Shown here: piece by piece, positions 1-7,585 of the stretch
Layout of the letters: every line of letters begins with the position of its first letter
How positions within the stretch are numbered: the stretch's first letter is position 1
NCBI GenBank assembly: GCA_014729775.1
Contig: WJJJ01000018.1
Span: 1 to 32,544, forward strand
DNA: 32,544 nt
Direction of reading: 5' to 3'
Source of the DNA: Candidatus Omnitrophota bacterium
GTDB lineage: Bacteria > Omnitrophota > Gorgyraeia > Duberdicusellales > 4484-171
Translations under genes and position numbers: made by a program
Notes under the pieces: generated by a model
Seen by the model: the letters and a program-made list of their open reading frames with translations, nothing else
Database searches by the model: none
Told to the model about the DNA's origin: nothing

Positions 1-1
1 G

Positions 2-685
2 GCCTATATGGATGCCAATCCCGGGGTGACTATTTCAGTTGGGGGGGGCGGTTCCGGCGTGGGCGTTGCCGCGCTGATCGACGGGACGACTGATATCGCG
101 GACGCGTCCCGTCCGATCAAGGATAAGGAGCTGAAAAAAGCGGTATCCAACGGGGTGAATCCGAAAGCCCACGTGGTCGCGATGGACGGAATCGCGGTAG
201 TCGTACACCCGTCAAATTCGATTGATGAGATGACGATTGATCAGATTAAACAGATTTACACGGGGAAAGCGGACAACTGGTCGAAGATCGGAGGACGCGG
301 CGGGAAAATCGTCGTAATTTCCCGGGATACCGCGAGCGGAACCTTTGAAGCATTTAACAAGCTTGCGCTTGACAAAGCAAAGGTGCGTCCCGATGCGATG
401 CTGCTAGCCTCTAATCAGGCAGTGGCGACGACCGTGGCAAAAACTCCCGGCGCGATCGGATACGTGGGGCTGGGGTACTTAACTCCTTCGGTGAAAGCGG
501 TGACGGTCAACGGTGTGGACGCGACCAAAGAGACGGTGCTTTCAGGAGAATATCCGCTTTCCCGACCGCTGTTTATGTACACCGATGGAAAGCCCACCGG
601 CGTAGTGAAAGATTACCTTGATTTCGTGACCGGAGAAGTCGGACAGGCGATTGCGGAAGATCAGGGATACGTCGGATTAAAGTAG
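2..685 (+). CDS. pstS: PstS, phosphate ABC transporter substrate-binding protein (5' end missing)
   Basis: This periplasmic phosphate-binding protein delivers phosphate to the PstCAB permease. The reading frame is open from base 2, so the gene begins outside the window and the signal peptide is not visible; the ATG at 8 is internal. The visible 227 or so codons carry PstS hallmarks: a glycine-rich GGGGSGVG stretch followed by DIADASRP near the start, and SRDTASGT in the middle, the segment that contacts phosphate in this family. It ends in the usual C-terminal lobe (DYLDFVTGEVGQAI). It is followed by a strong hairpin and then pstC-pstA-pstB-phoU in the same direction, which confirms the assignment. 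Identity is secure; only the N-terminus is unknown. Confidence 0.95.
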   Translation, partial: AYMDANPGVTISVGGGGSGVGVAALIDGTTDIADASRPIKDKELKKAVSNGVNPKAHVVAMDGIAVVVHPSNSIDEMTIDQIKQIYTGKADNWSKIGGRGGKIVVISRDTASGTFEAFNKLALDKAKVRPDAMLLASNQAVATTVAKTPGAIGYVGLGYLTPSVKAVTVNGVDATKETVLSGEYPLSRPLFMYTDGKPTGVVKDYLDFVTGEVGQAIAEDQGYVGLK

Positions 686-710
686 ATCGAATACTCATTA
701 TTCCCTCACG

Positions 711-741
711 AGGCACGGCAGGTTATATTCCTGCCGTGCCT
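711..741. terminator. Perfect 12-bp hairpin between pstS and pstC
   Basis: AGGCACGGCAGG (711-722) pairs perfectly with CCTGCCGTGCCT (730-741) around a 7-nt loop. There is no T-run directly after it, so it is not a textbook intrinsic terminator. It may stabilise the 3' end of the pstS mRNA or terminate transcription partially. This would fit the common pattern of PstS being made in excess over the permease. Its last base coincides with the first base of the -35 box of the pstC promoter. Confidence 0.7.
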
Positions 742-768
742 TGACTCCGTAAAAAGTTTGTTTACAAT
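741..768 (+). promoter_or_regulatory. Sigma70-type promoter for pstCAB
   Basis: TTGACT (741-746) and TACAAT (763-768) are separated by 16 bp. The predicted transcription start lies near 775, only about 9 nt before the pstC ATG at 784. This suggests that the permease genes have a promoter separate from pstS. No Pho-box-like direct repeat was recognised. Confidence 0.65.
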
Positions 769-783
769 ATGAATCGTTGAGCA

Positions 784-1662
784 ATGAACAGAGAAAGATT
801 GTACAGATGGATTTTCACGGCACTGGCATTTTCCTCTCTTTTCTTTCTGGTCGGTATTACCGTCGTCTTATTTAAAGAAGGACTCCCGGTGTTCCGAGAG
901 GTCGGGCTGTTTGAATTTCTCGGGGGGAAGAGCTGGTATCCTACCTATGAACCTCCTGATTTCGGTATCCGGCCGTTGATCCTTGGTTCTCTGTGGGTGA
1001 CCGTGGGAGCGTTGTTTGTGTGTGTGCCTTTGGGCGTCGGGACCGCCTTGTATCTGAACGAGCTTGCCGGTCCCCGTCAGCGGGCGGTGCTCAAACCGAT
1101 CGTTGAGGTTCTGGCCGGTATCCCTTCCATTGTCTACGGATTTTTCGGAATGGTGCTCGTCGCACCGTTCATTCAGGATCTGTTCAACATTCCCGTGGGA
1201 CAGACTGCCTTTACCGGAAGTCTTCTTCTGGGAGTGATGGCGACTCCGACGGTGGCGAGTATTGCCGAAGACTCGCTCAGTTTTGTGCCAAAAAGCTTTC
1301 GCGAGGCTTCATTCGCGGTCGGCGCGAACCGATGGCAGACGCTGACGCGGGTCGTGATCCCGGCCGCCGGTTCGGGTATTTCCACCGCCATTATTCTCGG
1401 CATGAGCCGCGCCGTAGGCGAAACCATGACCGTACTGATGGTGTGCGGCGGAGCGGCGGTGATTCCGGATTCTTTTTTCGAGCCGGTGCGGCCGATGACC
1501 GCGACTATCGCGGCCGAAATGGGAGAAACGGTGATGGGAAGTGCGCATTACCACGCGTTGTTCGCGATCGGGCTCATTTTGTTTTTAATCACGCTGGTGT
1601 TTAATGTCGTTGCTGAAATTATCAGCAGAAGATACCGGTTAAAACTGGGGCTGGGCAGATGA
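784..1662 (+). CDS. pstC: PstC, phosphate ABC transporter permease
   Basis: This inner-membrane permease subunit forms the phosphate channel with PstA. The 292-residue protein has an N-terminal membrane segment (about residues 10-30) and further hydrophobic helices. The binding-protein-dependent transporter signature lies in the region EASFAVGANRWQTLTRVVIPAAGSGI, the EAA-type loop that contacts PstB. Length is normal for the family. No Shine-Dalgarno is visible ahead of ATG 784, and the -10 box of its promoter lies only 15 nt upstream, so translation from a very short leader is likely. The stop overlaps the pstA start by 4 nt (ATGA), indicating translational coupling. Confidence 0.95.
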   Translation: MNRERLYRWIFTALAFSSLFFLVGITVVLFKEGLPVFREVGLFEFLGGKSWYPTYEPPDFGIRPLILGSLWVTVGALFVCVPLGVGTALYLNELAGPRQRAVLKPIVEVLAGIPSIVYGFFGMVLVAPFIQDLFNIPVGQTAFTGSLLLGVMATPTVASIAEDSLSFVPKSFREASFAVGANRWQTLTRVVIPAAGSGISTAIILGMSRAVGETMTVLMVCGGAAVIPDSFFEPVRPMTATIAAEMGETVMGSAHYHALFAIGLILFLITLVFNVVAEIISRRYRLKLGLGR

Positions 1663-2561
1663 ACGGGACAAAGACCGTACCTTTCCCCCGCGCGGGTGGA
1701 TTCCCGAAGTTTCACTTACGGAATCTGACTCAGCGTATCGGGTTTTTCTTTTTGTTCTTATCCGTAATGGTGACGGTGCTCTTCCTCGGGGTTCTTCTGG
1801 TCTTTATTGTCGCCCGCGGTATACAGGTCGTGAACTGGGAATTTCTGACCCAGCCGCCCCGGGAGGCTATGACGGCCGGCGGGGTAGCGCCGGCGATCCT
1901 GGGGACGTTTTATCTTACGCTCGGGGCGATTCTTTGCGCGCTTCCGCTGGGGGTAGCGTGCGCGATTTATCTCGTCGAATATACGCCGAAAAGCTACGTA
2001 GTGAATCTCATCAGGATGAGTATTAATAACCTTGCCGGAGTTCCGTCGGTGGTATTCGGGTTGTTCGGTCTCGCGATATTCGTGAAATTCTTTAATTTCG
2101 GGGTTTCGATTCTTTCCGGCAGTTTGACGCTGGCGATTATGGTCCTGCCGTCGATCATTTCCGCGTCACAAGAGTCGCTGCTGGCGGTGCCGCAGTCCTA
2201 TCGTGAAGCGTCGCTCGCATTGGGCGCTTCCCATTGGCAGACGATTCGGAAGGTGGTGATCCCGACGGCGCTGCCCGGGATCCTTACCGGGGTGATTTTA
2301 AGCATTGGAAGGGTCGCCGGCGAAACCGCGCCGATTATTTTTACCGCCGCGACCTTCTACACCCGGATGTATCCCAGTTCGGTATTTTCGGAAGTAATGG
2401 CGCTTCCTTATCACATTTATGCGTTAATGACCGAGGGAGTACACGCGGACAAACAGGCGCCGATCGCGTTCGGTTGCGCGTTTATCCTGCTGTGCCTGGT
2501 GCTGTGTGTGTCCGCGATTGCGATTTATATCCGTCAAAAACAAAGGAGTAAATATGGATAA
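1659..2561 (+). CDS. pstA: PstA, phosphate ABC transporter permease
   Basis: This is the second inner-membrane permease subunit of the Pst system. The 300-residue protein has a hydrophobic segment at about residues 25-50, further transmembrane helices, and an EAA-type loop ([16 protein letters not shown]) with the conserved glycine that docks onto the ATPase. Conserved family text such as [16 protein letters not shown] is present. The start overlaps pstC by ATGA and its end overlaps the pstB start by 8 nt. This order and coupling are typical of pst operons. Confidence 0.95.
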   Translation: MNGTKTVPFPRAGGFPKFHLRNLTQRIGFFFLFLSVMVTVLFLGVLLVFIVARGIQVVNWEFLTQPPREAMTAGGVAPAILGTFYLTLGAILCALPLGVACAIYLVEYTPKSYVVNLIRMSINNLAGVPSVVFGLFGLAIFVKFFNFGVSILSGSLTLAIMVLPSIISASQESLLAVPQSYREASLALGASHWQTIRKVVIPTALPGILTGVILSIGRVAGETAPIIFTAATFYTRMYPSSVFSEVMALPYHIYALMTEGVHADKQAPIAFGCAFILLCLVLCVSAIAIYIRQKQRSKYG

Positions 2562-3408
2562 GCAGGCATTTCCACACACTGCGAGACGGCCGCAGTCCGC
2601 AGGGCGGCAATCCCCAGCCCAATCCCCGCAAAAGACAGATGATACCCGTGACATGGCTGTGCGCATCCGGGTCAGAAACATTGATTTCTATTACGGAAAC
2701 AGCCGTGCCCTGGAAAAGATCGACATGGATATTTATAAAAACAGAGTAACCGCGATGATCGGTCCTTCCGGCTGCGGGAAATCCACATTCATCCGGTTGT
2801 TCAACCGGATGAACGATTTAATCCCTCATACAAGGCTGGACGGGCTGATCGAGCTGGACAACCGTGATATTTACTCCTCTGGCGCAGATGTGGTGGATAT
2901 TCGCAGGCGGGTCGGGATGGTATTTCAGAAACCCAATCCTTTCCCGAAAAGTATTTTCGAAAATGTCGCTTACGGATTGGAAGTGAATGGGATCCGCAAT
3001 AAGAAGCTCAAGGAAGCGCGGGTGGTAGATTCGTTGAAAAAAGCCGCGTTGTGGGAAGAGATTAAAGATCGAATTCATGAGAGCGCTTTGCGTTTGTCCG
3101 GAGGACAGCAGCAGCGGTTGTGCATCGCCCGGTGCCTGGCTGTCGATCCGGAGGTGATTCTGTTTGATGAGCCCTGTGCCAGTCTGGATCCGATTTCTAC
3201 GCGGAAAATAGAAGAATTGCTTTTGGAGTTAAAGGAATCGTATACGATCGTGATCGTCACTCACAATATGCAGCAGGCGGCCCGGGTGTCCGATTATACC
3301 GCCTTTCTTTATATGGGAAAACTGATAGAGTTCGGCGAAACACAGAAGTTGTTTACGGTTCCCCGGAATAAAATGACCGAAGAATATCTCACGGGAAAGT
3401 TCGGATAA
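2554..3408 (+). CDS. pstB: PstB, phosphate ABC transporter ATP-binding protein
   Basis: This cytoplasmic ATPase energises phosphate import. I chose ATG 2554 over the upstream start of the track ORF (2506) because an AAAGGAG ribosome site lies 5-6 nt before it; this gives 284 residues. Motifs seen are Walker [10 protein letters not shown] (residues 70-78), the ABC signature LSGGQQQR (181-188), Walker B ILFDEP with the catalytic Glu at 206, and a switch His in VTHN. The [10 protein letters not shown] segment is characteristic of PstB. The first 35 or so residues are a polar, Pro/Gln/Arg-rich extension before the usual N-terminus (VRNIDFYYG). It is longer than normal and probably disordered. Confidence 0.96.
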   Translation: MDKQAFPHTARRPQSAGRQSPAQSPQKTDDTRDMAVRIRVRNIDFYYGNSRALEKIDMDIYKNRVTAMIGPSGCGKSTFIRLFNRMNDLIPHTRLDGLIELDNRDIYSSGADVVDIRRRVGMVFQKPNPFPKSIFENVAYGLEVNGIRNKKLKEARVVDSLKKAALWEEIKDRIHESALRLSGGQQQRLCIARCLAVDPEVILFDEPCASLDPISTRKIEELLLELKESYTIVIVTHNMQQAARVSDYTAFLYMGKLIEFGETQKLFTVPRNKMTEEYLTGKFG

Positions 3409-3438
3409 TCTGTTTTCTCATTATGCAAGGAGTGTGTG

Positions 3439-3894
3439 ATGGAGACAATAGAAGTATTATTCGTATGCGTCCATAACAGCGCGCGCAGTCAGATGGCCGA
3501 GGCGTATTTTAACCGGTTCGCGTCCGGACCCTGGCACGCGCAAAGTGCAGGGATTGAGCCGGGAGAACTGAATCCGCTCGTCGTCCAGGTGATGGAAGAG
3601 GACGGGATCGACATTTCGGGCAATTCTACGAAAAGCGTGTTTGATATTTACGAAAAGGGGGCGCTGTTTCGATATGTAGTGACGGTATGTGACCGGAGCG
3701 CGGCGCAACGGTGTCCGGTATTTCCCGGCGTTGCGGAGCGGGTTCATTGGGGGTTCGCCGATCCCTCGCAGTTTACCGGATCGAAAGATGAACGTTTAGA
3801 GCAAACCCGTCGGGTGCGTGATCAGATCAGAGAGACGGTCCTTTCCTGGATAGAGAAATTGAAGGAGGAAGAGAAATGCTTACCGAGCGATTAA
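3439..3894 (+). CDS. arsC: ArsC-type arsenate reductase / low-molecular-weight phosphatase fold
   Basis: This protein of the LMW-PTP superfamily probably reduces arsenate to arsenite. The P-loop C-x5-R motif is at Cys10-Arg16 (CVHNSAR), followed by SQMAEA. Two further cysteines, C84 and C92, in CDRSAAQRCPVFPG sit where thioredoxin-coupled ArsC proteins carry their resolving cysteine pair. A plain tyrosine phosphatase would lack these. The track begins at a GTG (3436), but the AAGGAG at 3427-3432 is spaced 6 nt from ATG 3439, so that start is preferred (151 residues). It sits between pstB and phoU. Arsenate enters cells through phosphate transporters, so a protective role there is a reasonable inference. 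No arsR or arsenite exporter is seen. Confidence 0.85.
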   Translation: METIEVLFVCVHNSARSQMAEAYFNRFASGPWHAQSAGIEPGELNPLVVQVMEEDGIDISGNSTKSVFDIYEKGALFRYVVTVCDRSAAQRCPVFPGVAERVHWGFADPSQFTGSKDERLEQTRRVRDQIRETVLSWIEKLKEEEKCLPSD

Positions 3895-4541
3895 CGGATC
3901 TAAAAAAAGAACTCGTAGAATACGGAGCGTTGGTCGAAAGCATGATTGAAAAAAGCATGCGGGGACTCTTGGAGCGCGATTCCAGCACGTTGGTGCGGAT
4001 TATCGAACAGGATGAACTTCGCGCCAATCAGCAGGAAATAGATCTGGATGAAACCTGCACGTCGCTTATCGCCCAGTTCCAGCCCGCCGCCGGAGATCTG
4101 CGGGCGATTCTTATGATTTCCAGAATGAACAACGATCTGGAAAGGCTGGCCGATCACGCGGTCAATATCGCGCAGAGCAGCTTGTATCTGATCGAGCGAC
4201 CGCAGGTGAAGCCGCTCATCGATCTGCCGAAGATGTCCCGGCGGGCGATCAGTATGCTCAAGGAAAGTATCAATTCATTCATTAACGAGGACGAAGAACT
4301 TGCTCTGAAAGTATGCGAACAGGATAACGAAGTCGATGATTACCGGCGTAAGATTCTCACCGAACTGATCAATGTTATGACCCGTGATCCTCTGACCATC
4401 GAACGATCGCTCCATCTGCTGAGGATTTCAAGTAATCTTGAGCGGATTGCCGATCTTTCCACCAACATCGGTGAAGACGTCATTTTTATGGTCAAGGGAA
4501 GAATCATCAAACATCACCAGGATGAGGCTGAAGAAGCCTGA
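3876..4541 (+). CDS. phoU: PhoU, phosphate signalling/transport regulator
   Basis: PhoU is a peripheral membrane protein that links the Pst transporter to PhoR and damps phosphate uptake. The 221-residue protein contains two tandem three-helix PhoU repeats. The metal-binding helix of each is visible as MNNDLERLADHAVNIA in the first half and SSNLERIADLSTNIGED in the second. A strong ribosome site, GAAGGAGGAAGAG, precedes ATG 3876, which lies 19 nt inside the end of arsC, so the two are translationally coupled. Length is typical. It closes the phosphate operon; no phoR/phoB is present in the window. Confidence 0.95.
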   Translation: MLTERLTDLKKELVEYGALVESMIEKSMRGLLERDSSTLVRIIEQDELRANQQEIDLDETCTSLIAQFQPAAGDLRAILMISRMNNDLERLADHAVNIAQSSLYLIERPQVKPLIDLPKMSRRAISMLKESINSFINEDEELALKVCEQDNEVDDYRRKILTELINVMTRDPLTIERSLHLLRISSNLERIADLSTNIGEDVIFMVKGRIIKHHQDEAEEA

Positions 4542-4593
4542 CCGTCCGGAGTCCCGTCCGAACGGATCCCGCCGCCGATTCTCCAAAAAGAAG

Positions 4594-4621
4594 TGGAATT
4601 TCTCCCGAGAATGATTACAAT
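4594..4621 (+). promoter_or_regulatory. Possible promoter for the sulfur/iron gene run
   Basis: A good -10 box, TACAAT (4616-4621), is the same hexamer as at pstC. The best -35 at a 16-bp spacing, TGGAAT (4594-4599), is weak. The predicted start near 4628 gives a leader of about 22 nt containing AGAAAGG ahead of the next gene. Confidence 0.4.
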
Positions 4622-4649
4622 AGTAAGGTACTGAGAAAGGTGCGTGAAA

Positions 4650-5630
4650 ATGAAGGCACTCGTATTATTCTCCGGAGGACTGGACAGTATCCTTGCCGCC
4701 AAGTTGATTCAGCGTCAGGGAATCGAAGTGGAGGGGGTCCATTACGTGACTCCGTTTACCTCGAAACAGCGCGGTCATCCTGAAGAGGTAGGGAGAATCG
4801 CCGAGCGCAACGGTATCCCCTGTCATATTCAGCAGATCGGCGAAGAATATTTTTCGATTATTACGCATCCGGCGTACGGAGTAGGCAAACACGCCAATCC
4901 CTGTATTGACTGCCGTATTTTTATGCTGCGCAAAGCGCAGGAGCGGATGCGGGCACAAGGCGCCGGTTTTCTTGTTACCGGGGAAGTCGTCGGGCAGCGG
5001 CCGATGACGCAGCAGAAGCACTGTCTTAACCGAATCGACAAGCACAGCGGCCTGAAAGGGTTGGTGCTCCGGCCGCTGTCGGCCGAGTTGTTGAAAGAAA
5101 CGCTTCCCGAAATACGGGGATGGGTTCGCCGAGAAGAATTATGCGCGGTATCCGGGCGGGGCCGGAAGCGGCAGTTCGCGCTGGCCGAAGAGTTCGGGGT
5201 CACGGAATATTTCCCGCCGGCAGGAGGGTGTTTGCTCACCTCTGCCGGATTCTGCAGCCGGCTGAAGGATTTGCTCGCGCACGGCAATCTGAATTTACGC
5301 AACGTGGAAGTATTGAAGACGGGACGCCATTTTCGTTTGACACCGCAGTACAAGCTCGTGGTAGCCCGTGATGAACGGGAAAACAGATATTTGGCCGGAT
5401 ACGCCCGGTACGGAGACACGGTGGTGACGGCGCGTGAGGCCGGACCGTATGCGCTCGGGATCGGAGAAGCGAATAGGGATGCGGTGAGGTTGAGCCGGAG
5501 GATCGTCGCCCGTTACGTGTCCAGGCAGAGAACGGTTCCTGTCGCGGCCGGTATCTATCCGCAGAAAGATCTGCAGGTGTGCCGGGTGAGTGCGCTGGAG
5601 GAGGACCGGCTGAAAAAATATCTTATTTGA
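4650..5630 (+). CDS. PP-loop ATPase, tRNA thiouridine synthase family (MnmA/ThiI-like, no THUMP)
   Basis: This is probably an ATP-dependent sulfurtransferase that adenylates a tRNA uridine and replaces its oxygen with sulfur. The PP-loop SGGLDS lies at residues 8-13, a CIDCRIFML segment with a C-x2-C pair at about 88-96, a GEVVGQRPMTQ motif follows, and GGCLLT is further on with another conserved cysteine. These features match the short tRNA-thiolase proteins often annotated as ThiI without the THUMP and rhodanese domains. I cannot decide between 2-thiouridine and 4-thiouridine. ATG 4650 was chosen over GTG 4644 because AGAAAGG is spaced 9 nt from it. The gene is 326 codons and is followed 6 nt later by cysteine synthase. 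Confidence 0.8.
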   Translation: MKALVLFSGGLDSILAAKLIQRQGIEVEGVHYVTPFTSKQRGHPEEVGRIAERNGIPCHIQQIGEEYFSIITHPAYGVGKHANPCIDCRIFMLRKAQERMRAQGAGFLVTGEVVGQRPMTQQKHCLNRIDKHSGLKGLVLRPLSAELLKETLPEIRGWVRREELCAVSGRGRKRQFALAEEFGVTEYFPPAGGCLLTSAGFCSRLKDLLAHGNLNLRNVEVLKTGRHFRLTPQYKLVVARDERENRYLAGYARYGDTVVTAREAGPYALGIGEANRDAVRLSRRIVARYVSRQRTVPVAAGIYPQKDLQVCRVSALEEDRLKKYLI

Positions 5631-5636
5631 AAACTC

Positions 5637-6542
5637 ATGAATATTTTCGAAGATATCACCCATACGATAGGTCGTACACCCATGGTGCGTTTGTCGCGCA
5701 TCGGTACAGACGCCGGGATTTTGCTTAAACTGGAAATGCGCAATCCCGGCGGAAGCGTGAAGGACCGTATCGCGGCGGCAATGATCGCTGAGGCGGAAAA
5801 GAACGGACGGCTCCAAAAAGACACGGTAGTGATTGAGCCGACCAGCGGTAATACCGGCATTGCGCTTGCTGCGCTTTGTGCCCGCAGAGGGTATCGGTTG
5901 ATGCTCACCATGCCCGAAAATATGTCCCGGGAACGGCGTCGTCTGCTGGAATTGTACGGAGCCGAAGTCGTGCTTACCGACGCGGCGGCCGGGATGCGCG
6001 GGGCGATCGAGGAAGCCCGGCGCAGGGCCGAGCAGTACCCGCGGGTGTTCATGCCGCAGCAGTTTTCCAATCCAGCGAACGTCGAAGCGCACCGCCGGAC
6101 GACTGCCGAAGAGATTTGGAAAGATACGCAAGGAGGGGTCGAGGTGTTTGTCGCCGGGGTAGGGACCGGAGGGACAATTACCGGTGTGGGACGGGTACTT
6201 AAAGAGCGGAAACCGGGAGTGAAGATTTTCGCCGTGGAACCGGCCGGTTCGGCGGTATTATCGGGAGAGGATCCCGGGCCGCATGCGATCCAGGGGATTG
6301 GCGCGGGATTCGTCCCCGAGATTTTAGACCGGGATGTGTTTGACGGAATTCTGACCGTTCGTGGTGATGATGCTCGAAAGATGCAGGCACGGCTCGCGCG
6401 GGAAGAAGGAGTGTGCGCCGGGATTTCCAGCGGCGCCAACGTATGGGCCGCGAATGAAATCTCTGTGCGCGAAGAGTTCCGGGGGAAAGTCATTGTCACT
6501 TTGGCGTGTGATACCGGGGAGCGGTATCTTTCACAATTTTAA
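5637..6542 (+). CDS. cysK: Cysteine synthase (O-acetylserine sulfhydrylase), PLP-dependent
   Basis: This cytoplasmic fold-type II PLP enzyme makes cysteine from O-acetylserine and sulfide. The PLP lysine is in NPGGSVKDR (near residue 42). The substrate loop EPTSGNTG and the phosphate-binding [10 protein letters not shown] are both present. The C-terminal [11 protein letters not shown] is the usual end of CysK proteins. The 301-residue length is normal. No Shine-Dalgarno is seen ahead of ATG 5637, 6 nt after the upstream stop. CysK and cystathionine beta-synthase share this fold, but no regulatory CBS domain is present, so CysK/CysM is preferred. It lies between two other sulfur-incorporating enzymes. 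Confidence 0.92.
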   Translation: MNIFEDITHTIGRTPMVRLSRIGTDAGILLKLEMRNPGGSVKDRIAAAMIAEAEKNGRLQKDTVVIEPTSGNTGIALAALCARRGYRLMLTMPENMSRERRRLLELYGAEVVLTDAAAGMRGAIEEARRRAEQYPRVFMPQQFSNPANVEAHRRTTAEEIWKDTQGGVEVFVAGVGTGGTITGVGRVLKERKPGVKIFAVEPAGSAVLSGEDPGPHAIQGIGAGFVPEILDRDVFDGILTVRGDDARKMQARLAREEGVCAGISSGANVWAANEISVREEFRGKVIVTLACDTGERYLSQF

Positions 6543-6551
6543 GGAGCGGGT

Positions 6552-7343
6552 ATGTTGGATGAAGTCGTAATTTCACGCAGTATCGTCGAATCATATAAAG
6601 AAAAATTTGTCCGGGTGCTGGACGTGGACGTCGCGATTGCTGGCGGAGGGCCGGCGGGTTTGGTGTGCGCCTATTTTCTTGCGAAAGCGGGCAAAAACGT
6701 AGCGGTGTTCGAACGCAAGCTTTCCCTGGGCGGCGGCATGTGGGGCGGAGGAATGCTCTTTAACGAAATCGTTGTCCAGCAGGCGGGCCAGGAGATTCTA
6801 GAAGAATTCGGCATTTCCTGTACCGAGTCCGAGAAAGGATACTTTCTTGCCGATGCCGTTGAGGGCATTTGCGCGTTAGGGTATCGCGCGGTGCATGAGG
6901 GCGCGACCGTAATGAATGCGATTTCGGTCGAAGACGTGATGGTGCGTAACCAAACCGTGTGCGGACTCGTGGTGAACTGGTCGGCAGTGGAAGTCGCGGG
7001 GCTTCACGTGGATCCGTTAACGATCCGGGCCAAGTACGTGGTGGAAGCTACCGGGCATCCCTGCGAAGTGGTAAAAGTCGTCGAACGGAAATCCGGTATT
7101 ACCCTGGCGACAGAGAGCGGGAAAATGCTGGGGGAGCGTTCGATGTGGGCTGACGCGGCGGAAAATAAGGTTTTGGACAATACCAAAGAAGTGTGTCCGG
7201 GACTGTACGTATGCGGGATGGCGGCGAATGCGGTATTCGGTGCTCCCCGCATGGGACCTATTTTCGGGGGAATGGTGCTTTCCGGAAAACACGCGGCCGA
7301 GCAGATCATCACGCGATTGTCACAGGAGAAAAATAAATCATGA
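6552..7343 (+). CDS. thi4: Thi4-family thiazole synthase (ADP-thiazole / ribose-1,5-bisphosphate-type)
   Basis: This enzyme makes the thiazole half of thiamine from NAD, glycine and sulfur. The N-terminal dinucleotide-binding motif AIAGGGPAG lies at residues 29-36, followed by the family signature [18 protein letters not shown] second conserved block is [21 protein letters not shown] near the C-terminus. AAGGAG precedes ATG 6552. By eye, the position of the sulfur-donating cysteine of yeast Thi4 (in its HDGPFGAFC segment) is occupied by valine here ([12 protein letters not shown]). This points to the sulfide-dependent, iron-using prokaryotic type. That use of sulfide and Fe(II) fits its neighbours cysK and feoAB. 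The gene overlaps feoA by 4 nt. Confidence 0.9.
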   Translation: MLDEVVISRSIVESYKEKFVRVLDVDVAIAGGGPAGLVCAYFLAKAGKNVAVFERKLSLGGGMWGGGMLFNEIVVQQAGQEILEEFGISCTESEKGYFLADAVEGICALGYRAVHEGATVMNAISVEDVMVRNQTVCGLVVNWSAVEVAGLHVDPLTIRAKYVVEATGHPCEVVKVVERKSGITLATESGKMLGERSMWADAAENKVLDNTKEVCPGLYVCGMAANAVFGAPRMGPIFGGMVLSGKHAAEQIITRLSQEKNKS

Positions 7344-7564
7344 ATATTACAGAACTGCCGGAAGCAAAATCCGCCCGGGTAGTTGCGATTTCCGGCGGAG
7401 CCGGATTAAGAAAGAAACTGCAGGATTTAGGTATTCGGGAGGGAACGGTGGTGCGGAAAGTGACCCGTCTGTTTACGCACGGGCCGATCGTGGTCCGGGC
7501 CGGTTCAACCGAAATCGCGTTGGGCCGCGGGATGGCCTCCAAGGTAGAAATTCAGTTGATTTAA
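7340..7564 (+). CDS. feoA: FeoA, ferrous iron transport accessory protein
   Basis: This small SH3-like cytoplasmic protein works with FeoB in ferrous iron uptake. The 74 residues contain the family pattern [21 protein letters not shown] and end with the beta-strand [13 protein letters not shown]. It begins in the ATGA overlap with thi4 and ends 21 nt before feoB, which supports a joint transcript. Confidence 0.93.
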   Translation: MNITELPEAKSARVVAISGGAGLRKKLQDLGIREGTVVRKVTRLFTHGPIVVRAGSTEIALGRGMASKVEIQLI

Positions 7565-7585
7565 ACCATTGACCGGTATCCTTTT

